NCBI RefSeq assembly: GCF_019279795.1 | Contig: NC_056743.1 | Location: 1,780,716,966 to 1,780,780,965, forward strand | DNA: 64,000 nucleotides | From: Protopterus annectens | Lineage: Eukaryota > Chordata > Ceratodontiformes > Protopteridae | Direction of reading: 5' to 3' | Shown here: positions 35,621 to 47,575 of the stretch, piece after piece | Layout: every line of letters begins with the position of its first letter | How positions within the stretch are numbered: the stretch's first letter is position 1 | The notes under the pieces: generated by a model | Told to the model about the DNA's origin: nothing | The model's database searches: none | The model's input: the letters and a program-made list of their open reading frames with translations, nothing else | Translations under genes and position numbers: made by a program

Positions 35621-38600
35621 CAGAAATTGAGCAATTTATTTAACGTTAGGGTGAATGATAACTGTTAAAATGTCTACTACATGAAAACAAAGAGAAATAT
35701 TATTTATTTTTCTTTTTGATTAATGTATGTGTACCTGTGTTGCATGATAAACTTAATAAAGATGCTAAAAAGATTGGAGCTGTATGTTATTCATTCATTT
35801 ATTTATTTATTGTAGAAGATTGTCTTCAATGTTTCAATGCAATCAGTTTTAGACCCTTACCGATTTTGATTTGCAAAATAGCTTTAAATGCTTCTTCTAA
35901 TGAATATTCTGAGTTTAGTTTTAGAATGTGACATTTCAACACTGTATTTAAAGAACACTCAGTGAGAAAGTTAGTTTCATTTGGACTTATATGGATATTT
36001 GTGGAAGGATGAATGTCATTATATGTTTGACAGAATACTTTAAGTATATCTTCATATTGTGTACAGCATGCTCCATCAACTAATGAAATGTTATTTGAAC
36101 TATAACTTAAGTGTAAGAACTAGTTAAAAGCATAGATAAAAATGAGACCATTTCTACACATTTGCCATGGATTTTACATTCAAACAATAACAAGTTTGAA
36201 GCATGTAGTGACTCAAGTTCTGAATCATGCTACAATTTAAGCTTTTCTCTAATTGTGAGATACATTCTTTCAAGATGGTTATTTTTAATCTGCATTGCAT
36301 TACACATGATGCTTTCCTAATTAGAACATTTTTTGTATATTGAAAGACAGCCTATCTAATATCAGACAGAATTGTGCTATCCTGATACAATGTAAATAAC
36401 AGTTGAATTAACAATACACTTTGTCTCTCAACGTCCTTAGTCTGTAACACAAATGGATTCTGCCTCCAGTTGACTCCATAGCAAAAGTTTGATTGCAATG
36501 TATTATTAAATGTATTAATGAATGATCTGAGAAAGATCTTGGTTACAAACTATATTCAAGACTGGAATATTCCCAACATCAGAAAAAAAATCAGTTCTTG
36601 ACAATGTAATATTTTGTAAGATTATGAAAAGACTGTAAGCTCATAGACACCATGGTAAAGATAAAATAAATCCTGTGTCTTTATTAAATTGATTAATATT
36701 TGTACATCTTTATTTTGCAAAAGCACAGCTGACCCCACTTTGCAAAGGTGAGCTGAGGGCTGTATTCCAGTCTCTGCTACAATTTATGTCTTTTGTACTA
36801 AAATGAGATAAAACCTAAAATAGCTGGAGAAAAAAAGCTAACTTTATCTTGACAAGTTATGAAAACTAAAATATTAACTAAAGGTTAAGGAAAAGCATAT
36901 ATTAATAATCCACTGTCATGAATTTCCTTTCAGCATTACTTTTAGCTTAAGCTATATTTAGGGGAACCCCTCTTAACCAAAATGGCTGCGCCAAAGTCAT
37001 GTGTTGAGTTTAGTGAGGCTAATATATACAGTGCCCATTACTTTTTGCATGGATCAAATTAAGAGGCACATATAGGGTTTCTTGAATAAAATATATATTA
37101 GCCTTCACATAGTAAGTGCCAAAAAGTTTTGTCTTAGAAACCATCTGGATACTATATAAATTCCAGAAAGACATTTTTAAGTCTGTCATTCCTTTATATT
37201 TTCAGTAAAGGCAGCAAAGAATTTACCTACTTAACTCCTTAAAAAAGGTAGAGGGAGACTTTATAAAACAAAATAATAATAAAGGCATACAGGCTCCCTC
37301 ACAAAAAATGACTAGAAACGTCAGATTATTAAAATATTATCTATCTTGACAGCAGTGCTATGGCTATAGGAAGAGCAACTAACAATCTCCTATTAGCCCT
37401 GATACTGCAAACAGACATAAGCATTTAAACTCAAACCATAACTTAAATCTAATTAACCTTTACAAAATAACTGAAGTATTTACAGATACATACATTTGGC
37501 CTTCTAGAACAGATGGGAACGATTGCGAATTGTACCCTGCTCACTCAGCACAAAATCATCAATAGTAACTTGGGTGTCTACTATAAGAGAATAATACATG
37601 ACTGTAGCTTGGCCTGTAAACCGTACCAACAACATAAAGTATTATAATTTTACAGCTGCTGTATCAGAAGCCTACAGTTATATCAAGAAGCTGCAACTGT
37701 AATATCACAAATTATGCAAAATATATTTTAGTTCAAATTGTACACATGAATTCCATCATTAAGCACAAAAAGCACTAAAATATAATAACCAACTGATCCC
37801 CAATGGGAACATTATAATATCCCCTGTAGTTGTAATCCTCAAGTTTATCTCACAGACTTGGAGACCAATGAGACAAACAGCTAATAATAAAATAACATAA
37901 TCACGATAATGAAAACAAAGGCATAAAAAATCACCTCACTTCTGATAGTGGTCAAGCCTGTAATAAAAACAATATAAATTGAGGTATAAATGTTTAAATA
38001 CTATACTATGTATGAATTCATTCTTTGACTTGTCTTCTGTTTAGTCTCTAAATATTTCTAAAATATAAGAAGTGGTACACTAAGGATACAACAATATGTG
38101 AGCACAATTTTAACCCTGAAGCCCCTGGTTCAAGATTATAAAGGAGAGGTTATATTTAAGTTGATGTCAACAATGACCATCTAAAGTCCATGAAACTAAA
38201 ACAAAATACAATAATGACTATTCAGTTCAACTCACTGAGGAACAGGCAGTGATTAAGTTACAAGCAAAATGTATAGTAATAATATATCAATAACACATTC
38301 CAGAACATCACAAAGAAATGGGAGCCCATGCCACGTTGATAGGTAGGCATTCTCAACATACAAGGAGCAGAATCTAGGTATAGAGATTGTTGCAATATGT
38401 AGAGCCAAAGAGCAGCTTAGATACCAGAGAACATGAAGTCATTAGACAATGTCTTCCCCAATTTAGAAAATTTCTTCCAAGTGGAGGATGGAAGTCTTCA
38501 TCCTTATACTAGTAGCATCTTGCCAAAGTAAATTATTAAGGCAAGGGGATATGAATAATACATTTGTCAAATTCATTTGATGTTCATAGAATGGAAGTAT

Positions 38601-38639
38601 GGATATGACTTAGGAACATATTTAAATAGTTGAAATTAC

Positions 38640-39010
38640 TCAATCTAGAGGTGTATCATACTTAAAACTGAAAAAACCTTGACATTGAGCCATGCTATCA
38701 AACAGCCACCATATGTGTGCAGATATTTCAGATGTGGGCAAATATTACAGATGTGGACAACAAAGTCCTTCTAGTCAGCCAATATATGAAAACAACCACC
38801 CCCATAATAAGTGACCAAGTTCTTAAAAATATCTAAACTAGTGCTATCTTTAATATAATTTGATAGTCTATTCCATGCATCAGCTACTCTGTCAGACAAC
38901 TGATTAGTACATCTCTCATTCCTATGCAATCTCCTTTTTTAATTTCTCCAAGTCTTTTGGGTTTCTAATACCATGACAGGAATGGACCCCATTCTTAAGT
39001 CAAATTATGA
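38640..39010 (-). mobile_element. LINE ORF2 C-terminal fragment (CR1/L2-like)
   Basis: Minus-strand reading near 38960-38800 gives RNERCTNQLSDRVADAWNRL and then STSLDIFKNLV, the conserved R..RF..R....WN.LP....S.. FK pattern at the C-terminus of CR1/L2-type ORF2 proteins. It is not the same subfamily as the eight CR1 copies listed here. It lies just downstream of the R4-like LINE on the same strand. Confidence 0.6.
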
Positions 39011-39203
39011 TCAAAGTTCATGAAATTAGTATTGTTTCAGTCTTTGATGTTAGCCAGAAGTGCTCTTCACAGCACCTGCGATGTGCCCAGAAATGACACC
39101 TTCTGCAATTCATATGAAGTTACGTGCATCAGTAACATATCTAAATATGATAGTAAATTCTTTTTATAAAGCCCGATGCTACTACTACTACTATTGGAAC
39201 TGT

Positions 39204-40120
39204 CTAAGTATACTTCTTCCTCACTGCCTTCATTTCTGCCTGCAAATCCTGGTATTTTATGACATTGTATCTCTCTGTACATAAGATACTATAGTCACTG
39301 GGCATAGCAATTTCAATGATCAATGCTACTTTTGTCTTCTTTTCATTAACTATGATATCTACTTTTCTCACATCTATTTTTGAACTGTTGGTAATGGATG
39401 ATCCCAAGTGATATAAACTTCATAATTTTCTATAATGCTTTGTAGCATGCTTCCAAAGTTTCTCAGATACTTCAATATTATAATTTTGCACAATCCCCAA
39501 TGCAACAGTCTTGCCACATTATTATGCCTTTCAGTATACATTCTTTCTGCCACCAGTGTATCACAACCAGCAACAAGATGTGTGACTGTTTCCAATTCTG
39601 TTTTACAAAACTGACATTTGTCTGTTTCTCCCACATGTTCAATGGACTTTGTAAACCAATGTGTATGTAGTCCACTATCTTGGTCTACCAATACTAACCT
39701 TTCATATTTTGGTTTAAATTTACCTCTCCTTATCTAGTCCTGCATTTCATCTTGATCAACATGAGGTTGCTCCAAGAGTTTTCTGTACTTGCAACTATAC
39801 TTAGGCATTTTCCACATTTCTTGCCTTTTCTTCTGATCCTTCACCTTATATTCTTTTTGTTTTTTGGCACATTCAGTTGTTGCATGATTTTTATCTACTT
39901 CTGCTTTGATTTCCATTCCAACTTGACACCAATATGCTTCTGCTAAACTAAGCAGGGGTGTCATCTTAGACTTATTCTCTTCATGTTTTAAAACATTCAC
40001 TATATTTTGGCCTTGTGCCATCAGAAGATATGTATGCAGTCCTACTATTGCAGATCTATACATGTAATCAATTTTGAGGAGGCCCGTACCTCCTTCAGGA
40101 TATATAAGCTTGGTATACAC
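39204..40120 (-). pseudogene. R4-type LINE: connection domain, CCHC zinc motif and restriction-like endonuclease
   Basis: The first frame (40120-39734) reads YPEGGTGLLKIDYMYRSAIV, a known block after the RT in this family. The next (39691-39374) holds CQFCKTELETVTHLVAGC, i.e. C-x2-C-x8-H-x4-C, followed by ERHNNVARLLHW. The last (39407-39204) has VDIIV..KKTKVALIIEIAMP and KYQDLQAEMKAV, matching the (R)PD..V (x10-14) IID(V)A.P nuclease pattern. Here the Pro of the PD motif reads Val and the second Asp reads Glu. The protein would nick the target and prime reverse transcription. Confidence 0.72.
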
Positions 40121-40449
40121 TGATTTTTATAAATCATTTGATAAGCATGAAGCATTTTGTTTCATGTCCAACTTATTCAGTACGTTTTGGGGCCAGTCAG
40201 TCACTCCAAAACTGTAAGTTAGGACAGAAAGATCAAATTAGTTTATAGCTTGGACTTTGCTCCTAGATGAGCTGTTTATAGTAATAATTGTAGTCTTCTA
40301 ACCTATTCCTTACTGCGTTTTATTCACATTTGTTCATGTTTTATTGCTGAGCCTTCATCAATTCCCAAATATTTATAAACTACCTCTTGCCGAAGTTTTT
40401 TTATATCACGTTCCTGTCCCAGGCTAATGTTTTCTTTGTGCTGCAGCTT

Positions 40450-41960
40450 TCTTGCTCTAAAGGTTGCTTTTTACACATTTATCAAGACCAAATGACATTG
40501 TTATATCATCTGAAAAAGTTTTTACCACTTGCAGTTGTGCTTTCAGTTCGTTATCTGATGAACAATACAGTTTTAAATTATCCACAAAAAGAAGGTGAGA
40601 GCAAAAAGGTGAGAAGTCTTTATACTTTGCTGTTTTCTGGGAGCCAAATTGCAACCATGATCTAACCTGTTAAGTAGATAACTTAATGGGTTAAGGGCGA
40701 GACAAAGCAGCAGTGAGAAAGAATCACCCTGGAATATTCTTTTTTAATTTTTATCCCTAGAATAATAATTTGTCCGTTATTGTATCTTAACGGCAAAGTG
40801 TTTTGTCACTGTTTCACTGTCACTGTACTGTAGTCAATCAGTGTAGGGTGTATCTTAAACATTTTTAGCACTTTTTTATCCATGAATGTGGGATACCATC
40901 AAATGCTTTTTTATAGCCTATCCAGGCCTTTCTTAAATTCGTCTCCTTCTAACAGTTCTCCACTGTGACTTTAACAACAAATAATTTGATTTATTGCCAT
41001 AACTGAGTTTTCTTCTAAATGGCTATAAACTCTGTCAGCATCAATTCCAGTGGTAGTTTATACATCATCAGAAAGCAAGTCATTGGTCTATAGTTTTTAG
41101 GATAGCTTGCAGCTTTGTTCTGAAGGACGACTATTGTCTTTCCTATTGTTAATCAGGTTGGCATCTGTTTAGGGTGTGCATATAAATAGTTCTTACTCAT
41201 GGTTAAATCTTCATGTAAAGAGGTTATACTTTTAACCAGATGTAAGGTACTGCATCTGGACCTTGGGTATTCCAGTTAGGAGCTCTTCTTAACTTTGTTT
41301 CAGTTTCTCTGGCAGTTATTTCGTCCCATTTCATATCATGTGCATTTGAATTTCTTATTCTTTCATTTCTTCAATCCATTCTGCATCTTTGCTATGTTCC
41401 ACAGGATCTTCATAGATATTTCTCCAAAATATATCTATTTCTTCTTTATTTGGTGGTTTCAATTCTTTTTGCCTTGTTTCCCAATTCTCTATAATTATTT
41501 TTCTGCCATCAATAAATTGATTATTTTGCACAACTTCTAAGTTTTTATGCCTGTGCTGATATTTTCAGTTTAGTATTTGCAATAATGCATGATATATCCT
41601 GATCTGTTCTGATACTGTGCATTGCTTTTATCACATCTGTCTGAGTATTTTTGTTGATCTATTCCCTCTTCTATACCCTTCTAACAGTGACACTTCTTGC
41701 CTTAATTGCTTTATAGTTTTCTCTATTCAATACTTCCATGATGGCATTTGATTTCTCCCTTTCCTTTCTCTTACTGTCCTGTGCTTTTGTGGTAAGACTT
41801 CATCTGTTATTAATTTAGCTGCACAGTAATATATCCTATTTACGTCTGTTATATCACATGAATTTCTATGAACAGTCCTAATTACTGTGTTCATTTGTTT
41901 CATTAAACTTCTAACTTTTGGGATTTTTATTGACATTCTATAGTCTGTTTCTTTCATTGG
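40450..41960 (-). pseudogene. R4-type LINE reverse transcriptase region
   Basis: Fragmented minus-strand blocks: MSIKIPKVRSLMKQMNTVIR (41957-41727, upstream conserved segment), a VYSHLEENSV block, a GIK(I)K(K)E..FQGDS-like block near 40750, and HLLFVDNLKLYCSSDNEL with DDITMSFGLDKC (40654-40457). The catalytic (F/Y).DD motif reads FVDN, so the second Asp is lost. Many stops separate the blocks. Confidence 0.7.
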
Positions 41961-42559
41961 TCTTAATATGTTTATCCATCTCTATTAAATTGAGCAACTC
42001 TTCTCTTATATAATTTTCTTCTAAACTGAGAGCACATTCTTTGTTCTCCATTTCCTGTGGGCATTCTACAGAAAGTTCCAAAGCATTTTCCTGTGCCATA
42101 TTCTCTTCAGTTTCATCCTGTGTATATATTGCTCTTTCAAACGGTAACTCACTGGCCTATCACTTCACAACACTGAGTGCATCAGTTACCACAGTTTCCT
42201 ATTCCTTTCCTTGCTGTGCAACTCCAACTGAACTTTTGTTCTAGTTTCCTGTGGAAGGCTAAAAAGTATCTTCATATAGCGATTGAGCAGATGTTTCTTG
42301 CTCCACTGGTTTTTCCTTAATTTAGGGAACCATTTCTCTATCCTGCTGTTGTGTTATCAGAGTTAGTCTACACTAAATCTTTCACTTCACAGGTAATCCA
42401 TGACCTCAGTTTCTGTTTCTTCAAATTCTCCATTACAAATCATCTTTTCTACTTTTCCTTTTAGTTTTCTTATTTTTTAAATTGTAAAATTATTCATATC
42501 CGGATGCATTTTCCTGTATTTCTCTTAAAATATCTTTGGTGCTGCTCTTTTTGAATTGA

Positions 42560-43286
42560 TAAGTTTTGCTTTCTCCTTTGCATGATTATTGCACCATATT
42601 AAATCTCCTTTTTTTTCCATGTCCATATCTCTTCTTCAGATGTCTCCAGTCCTTCCTGTTTCTCCTTACTTGAAGGACTCATTCCATCATGGTGTGATAT
42701 AAACTGTTAGACTTTCTGCAGTAAATCCTTCACTTTGCAGATATTACATAACTTCAGTTTCTATTTTTTTTACTTCTGCTTTTACTAATTGTCTGTTCCA
42801 CATTCCCTCTTTGTAATCTTATTTTGTATTGAGAAATTTTCCATATCTGAATGCATTTGCCTGTATTTCATTTTGGATATCTTTGGGGCTGCTTTTTTGT
42901 ACTGATTAACTTGACCTTCTCCTTTGCATGAATATTACACCATATCAGACCTTCCTTTCTTTCCTGTGTCCATATTTCTTTTTTATACCTTTCAAAAATC
43001 TCTAGATTTTGTTCTTTATATTTTCACACTTCCTAAGTTGCTTCTTTTTTCAAGTGGCCCAAGGTTTCTTGGTCTATATAATGTTTTTATAAATCTATTG
43101 TATTAATGAACACAAATTTGCATTTAATGCTTTTGACAGTTTTTCGTGTGCAAGTATTTTCCTTTTCTCTAATTTCTCTCTTAATCTTTTTGTATATCTT
43201 CTGTCCAGAAATTCTGGGCTCCTTGCATTAAAGTAACAATACATAATTACTTTCTTATTCTCAATAGTCCACTCTATCATCTTCAT
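42560..43286 (-). pseudogene. R4-type LINE N-terminal Myb/SANT-like repeats
   Basis: Three related modules can be read on the minus strand: EWTIENKKVIMYCYFNAR (43286-43095), EIWTQERKEGLIWCNIHAKE (about 42970-42900) and a matching EIWTWKKKEDLIWCN module (about 42630-42560). WT.E....(V/L)(M/I).C is the start of a Myb-like helix set known from the N terminus of such LINEs. The second and third modules lie in a 345-bp direct repeat. Confidence 0.55.
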
Positions 43287-43328
43287 GGCTCTTTTTTGGC
43301 CTCTCAGCTTTTGTGATTTTATGGACTA

Positions 43329-43360
43329 CTACGTCCTTCTACAATGGTGGGGGGGGGGGT
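43329..43360. repeat. Poly-G run and junk at the 5' side of the R4-type LINE
   Basis: A run of about ten G lies at 43347-43357. Between 43300 and 43550 I see no coding signal. Confidence 0.5.
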
Positions 43361-43553
43361 GTCATTGTCTCCTTAAGCCTGGCTGATCCCCATTGTAGGA
43401 ATGTTTCCTTGTCATGAGGATTCTACATTGTCATTTTTTCCAGTCCTGCCACCAGTCTGCCTACCGGGATTGGTCACGTTTTTATCCTAGGATTTGTGCA
43501 TCCAGCTTTTTTATTTTTTTAACCTACTTCTGTCCATGATATATGCTATATAA

Positions 43554-43721
<168 letters not shown>

Positions 43722-44263
43722 GTCATCTTGGTGAAAATTTGTAGAAAGACAGGATCCACCTTGTGAAGGTATTCGCCAAGACATGAGGATAAATTCAATT
43801 CAGCAATACCACTCTTCTTTGTTTGCTGATTTTATCATCTCTCCATTCAGTCCCTGCATAGGTTGTGCAATGATTGTCTACTACTTTTTTGATAACCCCA
43901 ATCATTCCCAGAGGTAGTGGTTTCAAAATGCCCTATGTAGGTGAATAAAATTTCTTCTTAAATATCTAAATGATATTGCACAGGTTGGCATATTTTAGTC
44001 TTTCATAATAACTTAAAATTTTCACATCCATTTACGCCATTTGTATAGTTCTGATGTATTATTTCCAGTTTACTCATACTTCTTTTCTTATAAGGGTTCC
44101 AAATTATTATTATTCCCTCCTGTAGTTTTGGACTAATGTAACTTACAAATAGTCATTTCATCATTTCTGATTTTCTAAACTTTAAAAATCTTTTTATACA
44201 TGCGGTAGTTTTGTAACTACTATTAGCCAATTAGTTTATATGATCAAAAAAACTCAAAGCAGG

Positions 44264-44265
<2 letters not shown>

Positions 44266-44314
<49 letters not shown>
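44266..44314. repeat. (TA)n microsatellite
   Basis: About 50 bp of TA, 50 bp away from the 3' end of CR1 copy 6. Confidence 0.95.
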
Positions 44315-44364
44315 ATATACCTTGGTCCTTAATTTTTGGATATCTGAGACTCTGAGAATGCTAT

Positions 44365-46310
44365 GTGACTCATAGGTAGGTACTAAGCTATCGGCCCAAG
44401 GGCCTAAGTAAGCCTAGCCAACAAGGTTCCCTGGCTTACGCCACCCAAGAAAGTTATTTTCCTGTGCCCCTGTCGAGCAGAGCCACAGGAGTAATCCCCG
44501 GGGTATATTTCCTATTGCCCATCCACAAATCAAGATTTTTCTTTAAGAGTGCTAATGAAGAACTTTGCTTGACATAGATGGTTAGCTTGTTCCAGAGTAT
44601 GGAAAGTCTCTGGGACAGGACTCTATCTCGCAAGCATGTCCTGTTTACTGTGGTGACAAGGTTTAGGTCCCTAGAGCATGTAGCTCAGAGGGATTGGGAT
44701 TTCTTTAGGTGTAGCATGTCCAACAGCTCTGGGTTTAACATAGCTTTATATGTTAGGCAGAGATCTCCTCGGAGTAGGTGACAGGCTACAGCATAAAGCT
44801 GGAGTTTTTTGAGACGGTCAGTGTCGGGTATCTGTTTGTGGCCAGTAATATTCTTTATGAGGTACTTATATGGCCTTTCCAGCTGCTGCAGATGTCTTGT
44901 GAGGTAGATTCCAAAAGGGGTGTTGTACTCTATAATGGGTCTAATGAGTGTCGAGTAGAGAGGAGCAATGACCTCTTTTTTCCAGGATAAGAACCCTTTT
45001 GTGATGAGGTGTGCCATGTAGAAGGATTTCCTGACTACTGTGATGATGTGATTATCACAGGAGAGACTAGTGTCCACCTGGGTCCCACCGTCTCTTATCA
45101 CACATTCGGCATTAAGTAGACTGCCGCTTATGTGGTAGTTCATGGGTACTGAGTTTTTACCAAAGGGGGTGACAATGCACTTTTTGGCATTGTGCTTGAG
45201 GCCATGGCTCTAACACCAGGCATCTGTTTCAGTGAGGCCCTTCTGTAGGATGTCCACATAATTTGGGGACTCTACTATGGCTCCTAGTTTGCAGTCATCT
45301 GTGAACTTCATTAGCCAAAGACTTGCTGTGTTAGCCTGTACTTCAGAGAAGTAGATACCAGACAGGAGAGGTCCCAGGACTGAACCCTGTAGTACTCCAC
45401 TTGTCACTGGTTTGAAGGCAGATTTGGAGTCAGCAACTTTTACAGTGTGGGTTCTGTCAGTGAGCCAGTTATCAACCCATCTTGTGAAGTAGGGATTTAT
45501 ACCTAGTTTAGTGAGTTTAGCTATAATTCCAGAATGGAGGATGGTGTCAAAAGCCTTGGCGAGGTCAAGATAGGCTGTGTGAACCACCTTACCCTCGTCT
45601 ACGGCTTTGGTGACTGCCTCAAAGAAGTCAATCCGGTTCAGGAAGCATGATCTGCCTTTCACAAACCCAAACTTGGTGGGGTCCAGAGTTTGGAGGTTAC
45701 TAATGCCTTTGTTTAGGAGTTCCATGATGATACATTCCATGGCCTTACAGACCAGGCTCATCAGGCTAATAGGGCGATAGTTCCCAGGATCAGTGGTGGC
45801 TCCCCCTTTGTGGAGTGGGATAACTGTTGCTGTCCACCATTCATTGGGCACAAAGCCTGGTGTGAGGCTATGATTGAACATGGTGCTTAGGTGGGGAGCC
45901 AGTTCATTCTGAAGTTCTTGTAAAATGCAGCCTGGGATGTTGTCTGGTCCCATGGATGCTGTGTTTTTGGCTTTAGAGAGTGCAGCTTTTACATGCGTAG
46001 TTATGATTACAGGGACTCTGCATTCTTCCTGCATATATATGGGCCCTTTAGGGGTGAAAGGGGGCTAAAGTTAGCACTGAACCTATCTGCCAGGATGTTG
46101 GCAATATCAGTTGGTTCTGTAATTTTCATGCCATTGTGCTGTCATCAGAGCAGATCTGGGTGTTGCCATTGAGATTCTTGACATAACTATAGAATGCTTT
46201 CTGGTTGTCCCTAGAATCAGTGACGATTTTGTTTTCGTAGCTAGCTTTGGAGGGTCTTATAAGGGATCACAGCTTTTTACTGAGGCTGACCAGGGAGCTC
46301 CTCCACTCAT
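44365..46310 (-). mobile_element. CR1-type LINE, 5'-truncated copy 6
   Basis: Minus-strand ORF2 is open for 274 codons (46034-45210): GPDNIPGCIL, GNYRPISLMSLVCKAMECI, KFGFVKGRSCFLN, YLDLAKAFDTILH, SGVLQGSVLGPL and FTDDCK (FADD in other copies). The C-terminal domain follows (45143-44685 and on). The copy begins in the endonuclease-RT linker (about 46310). The 3' end has only one octamer-like unit (CCTATGAG). It is more diverged from copy 4 than copies 5 and 7 are. Confidence 0.9.
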
Positions 46311-46403
46311 GAATAACAGGGAAGGCTTAGTCTCTGAAAAAGGGAGGTAAGCAGATAATTATTTTCATATTGAGAGAAGAAACCAACAGAAAAAAGGAAT
46401 GTA

Positions 46404-47575
46404 TTGATCTGGGTCTCTTACATAATTATCAGACTTTCTTGGTATGGGTCTTTCCCTAATAATAAGCTATCAAATCCCAATATCCTACTCAGTGCTATAC
46501 ACTGGACTTCCTTGTATACCATGCCCGAACCCACCTCTCTTTTAGAATTTTTCAACATAAAACTGACCATGATTCAGTATACACAATACCTCCTTATAAA
46601 AAGAAAGCTTAGAACACAGCATAGTCCATGGGTTTCACTGGATATTAAAAACAAAATTAAAGCCAGAGATTTAGCCTGGAAGAACTGGAAAAGGAAGCCT
46701 AAAAGTATAGAGCTATACCAAACTTTTTTGAGTTGAAGGAAGGAAGCAATAATTGCAGCAAGTATTGCAAAAGCCCAGTACCTTTGGGTTTATGCCAGTT
46801 TAAAATGCTTAATAGGGACATTAAATAACTCTTCAGCTACCAGAAATGAACATTGAGTCACTGCGGGTTTGCTAATGATTATGCTCACTTTTTGCAATCC
46901 ACCCTAACTGACATAACTAAAGCCTTTCCAACAATGTATTCACCTACCAATGAAGAACAAGAACCTTGATCCCCTGACATATACCATCTAGCCTGTTATG
47001 CAGCAACCTTTTACTTCTCTGAAAGTTCATTAAAACAGACCTAGCCCTACTTCTCAAAATCAAAAATTCAGGATCTAAATCCAGCAATCGTCATCCTAAG
47101 GTTTGCAGCTGAATAAAATCACTAAACCTTTTATGCATATATTTAACTTCTCTCCGACTTCAGGCTCTGTCCCACCAGCATTAAACCACACAGTTATAAT
47201 CCCTCTGCCTAAAGTAACTATTCCAAATGGGTTGAAGGATTTTAGACCTATTTCTGTCCTGTGCCCCCCATTACCAAAACATCTGAAAAACTTTATAGAA
47301 GCAACTATTGTAACAGCTATGACCTGTTATGTGATGTGCATCATGGCTTTTGCATTGCCTTCAGTACCTTTACTACCCTGCAATGGCCACTGATACCATT
47401 TATTGTAACCTGAATGAAGGCCTTATTACTGCAGGTCTCTTTGTTGATATGACGAGGGCTTCTGAAATTGTCAACCATACCCTTCTTATCAAGAAACTGA
47501 AAGAAAAACAGCTTTGGAGATAACACTATTTGCTGGTTTCACATCCGTCCAAAAGACAGAAACACCATGACAGGA
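46404..47575 (+). mobile_element. Second LINE lineage: endonuclease-RT linker and RT start (degenerate)
   Basis: The plus strand reads PWVSLDIKNKIKARDLAWKN with WKRKPKSIELYQTFL (46404-46736), the typical segment between endonuclease and RT. It then reads FSPTSGSVPPALNH, TVIIPLPKVT and DFRPISVL (47103-47393). A GLFVDMTRA-like block follows near 47440 (read as VSLL..R GLLKLS), and FGDNTICWF near 47520. The DFRPISVL form and PLPK signature differ from the CR1 GNYRPISL form, so this is another Jockey/I-superfamily lineage. It ends near 47575 before the catalytic FADD. Confidence 0.7.

Larger units (their letters stand above)
39050..43300 (-). mobile_element. R4/Dong/Rex6-type LINE with restriction-like endonuclease, degenerate
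   Basis: On the minus strand, in order: Myb-like repeats (43286-42560), a linker (about 42400-41700), RT core pieces (about 41300-40450), a connection domain (40120-39734), a CCHC zinc motif and a PD-D endonuclease (39690-39204). This N-to-C order (DNA-binding, RT, CCHC, restriction-like nuclease) is characteristic of early-branching LINEs such as R4, Dong and Rex6; the exact clade is inferred. Stops and frameshifts occur throughout. Confidence 0.72.

Noticed and set aside
36400-38640. Host exons in the AT-rich central part
   Set aside because: I found no open frame with protein-like composition flanked by splice signals.
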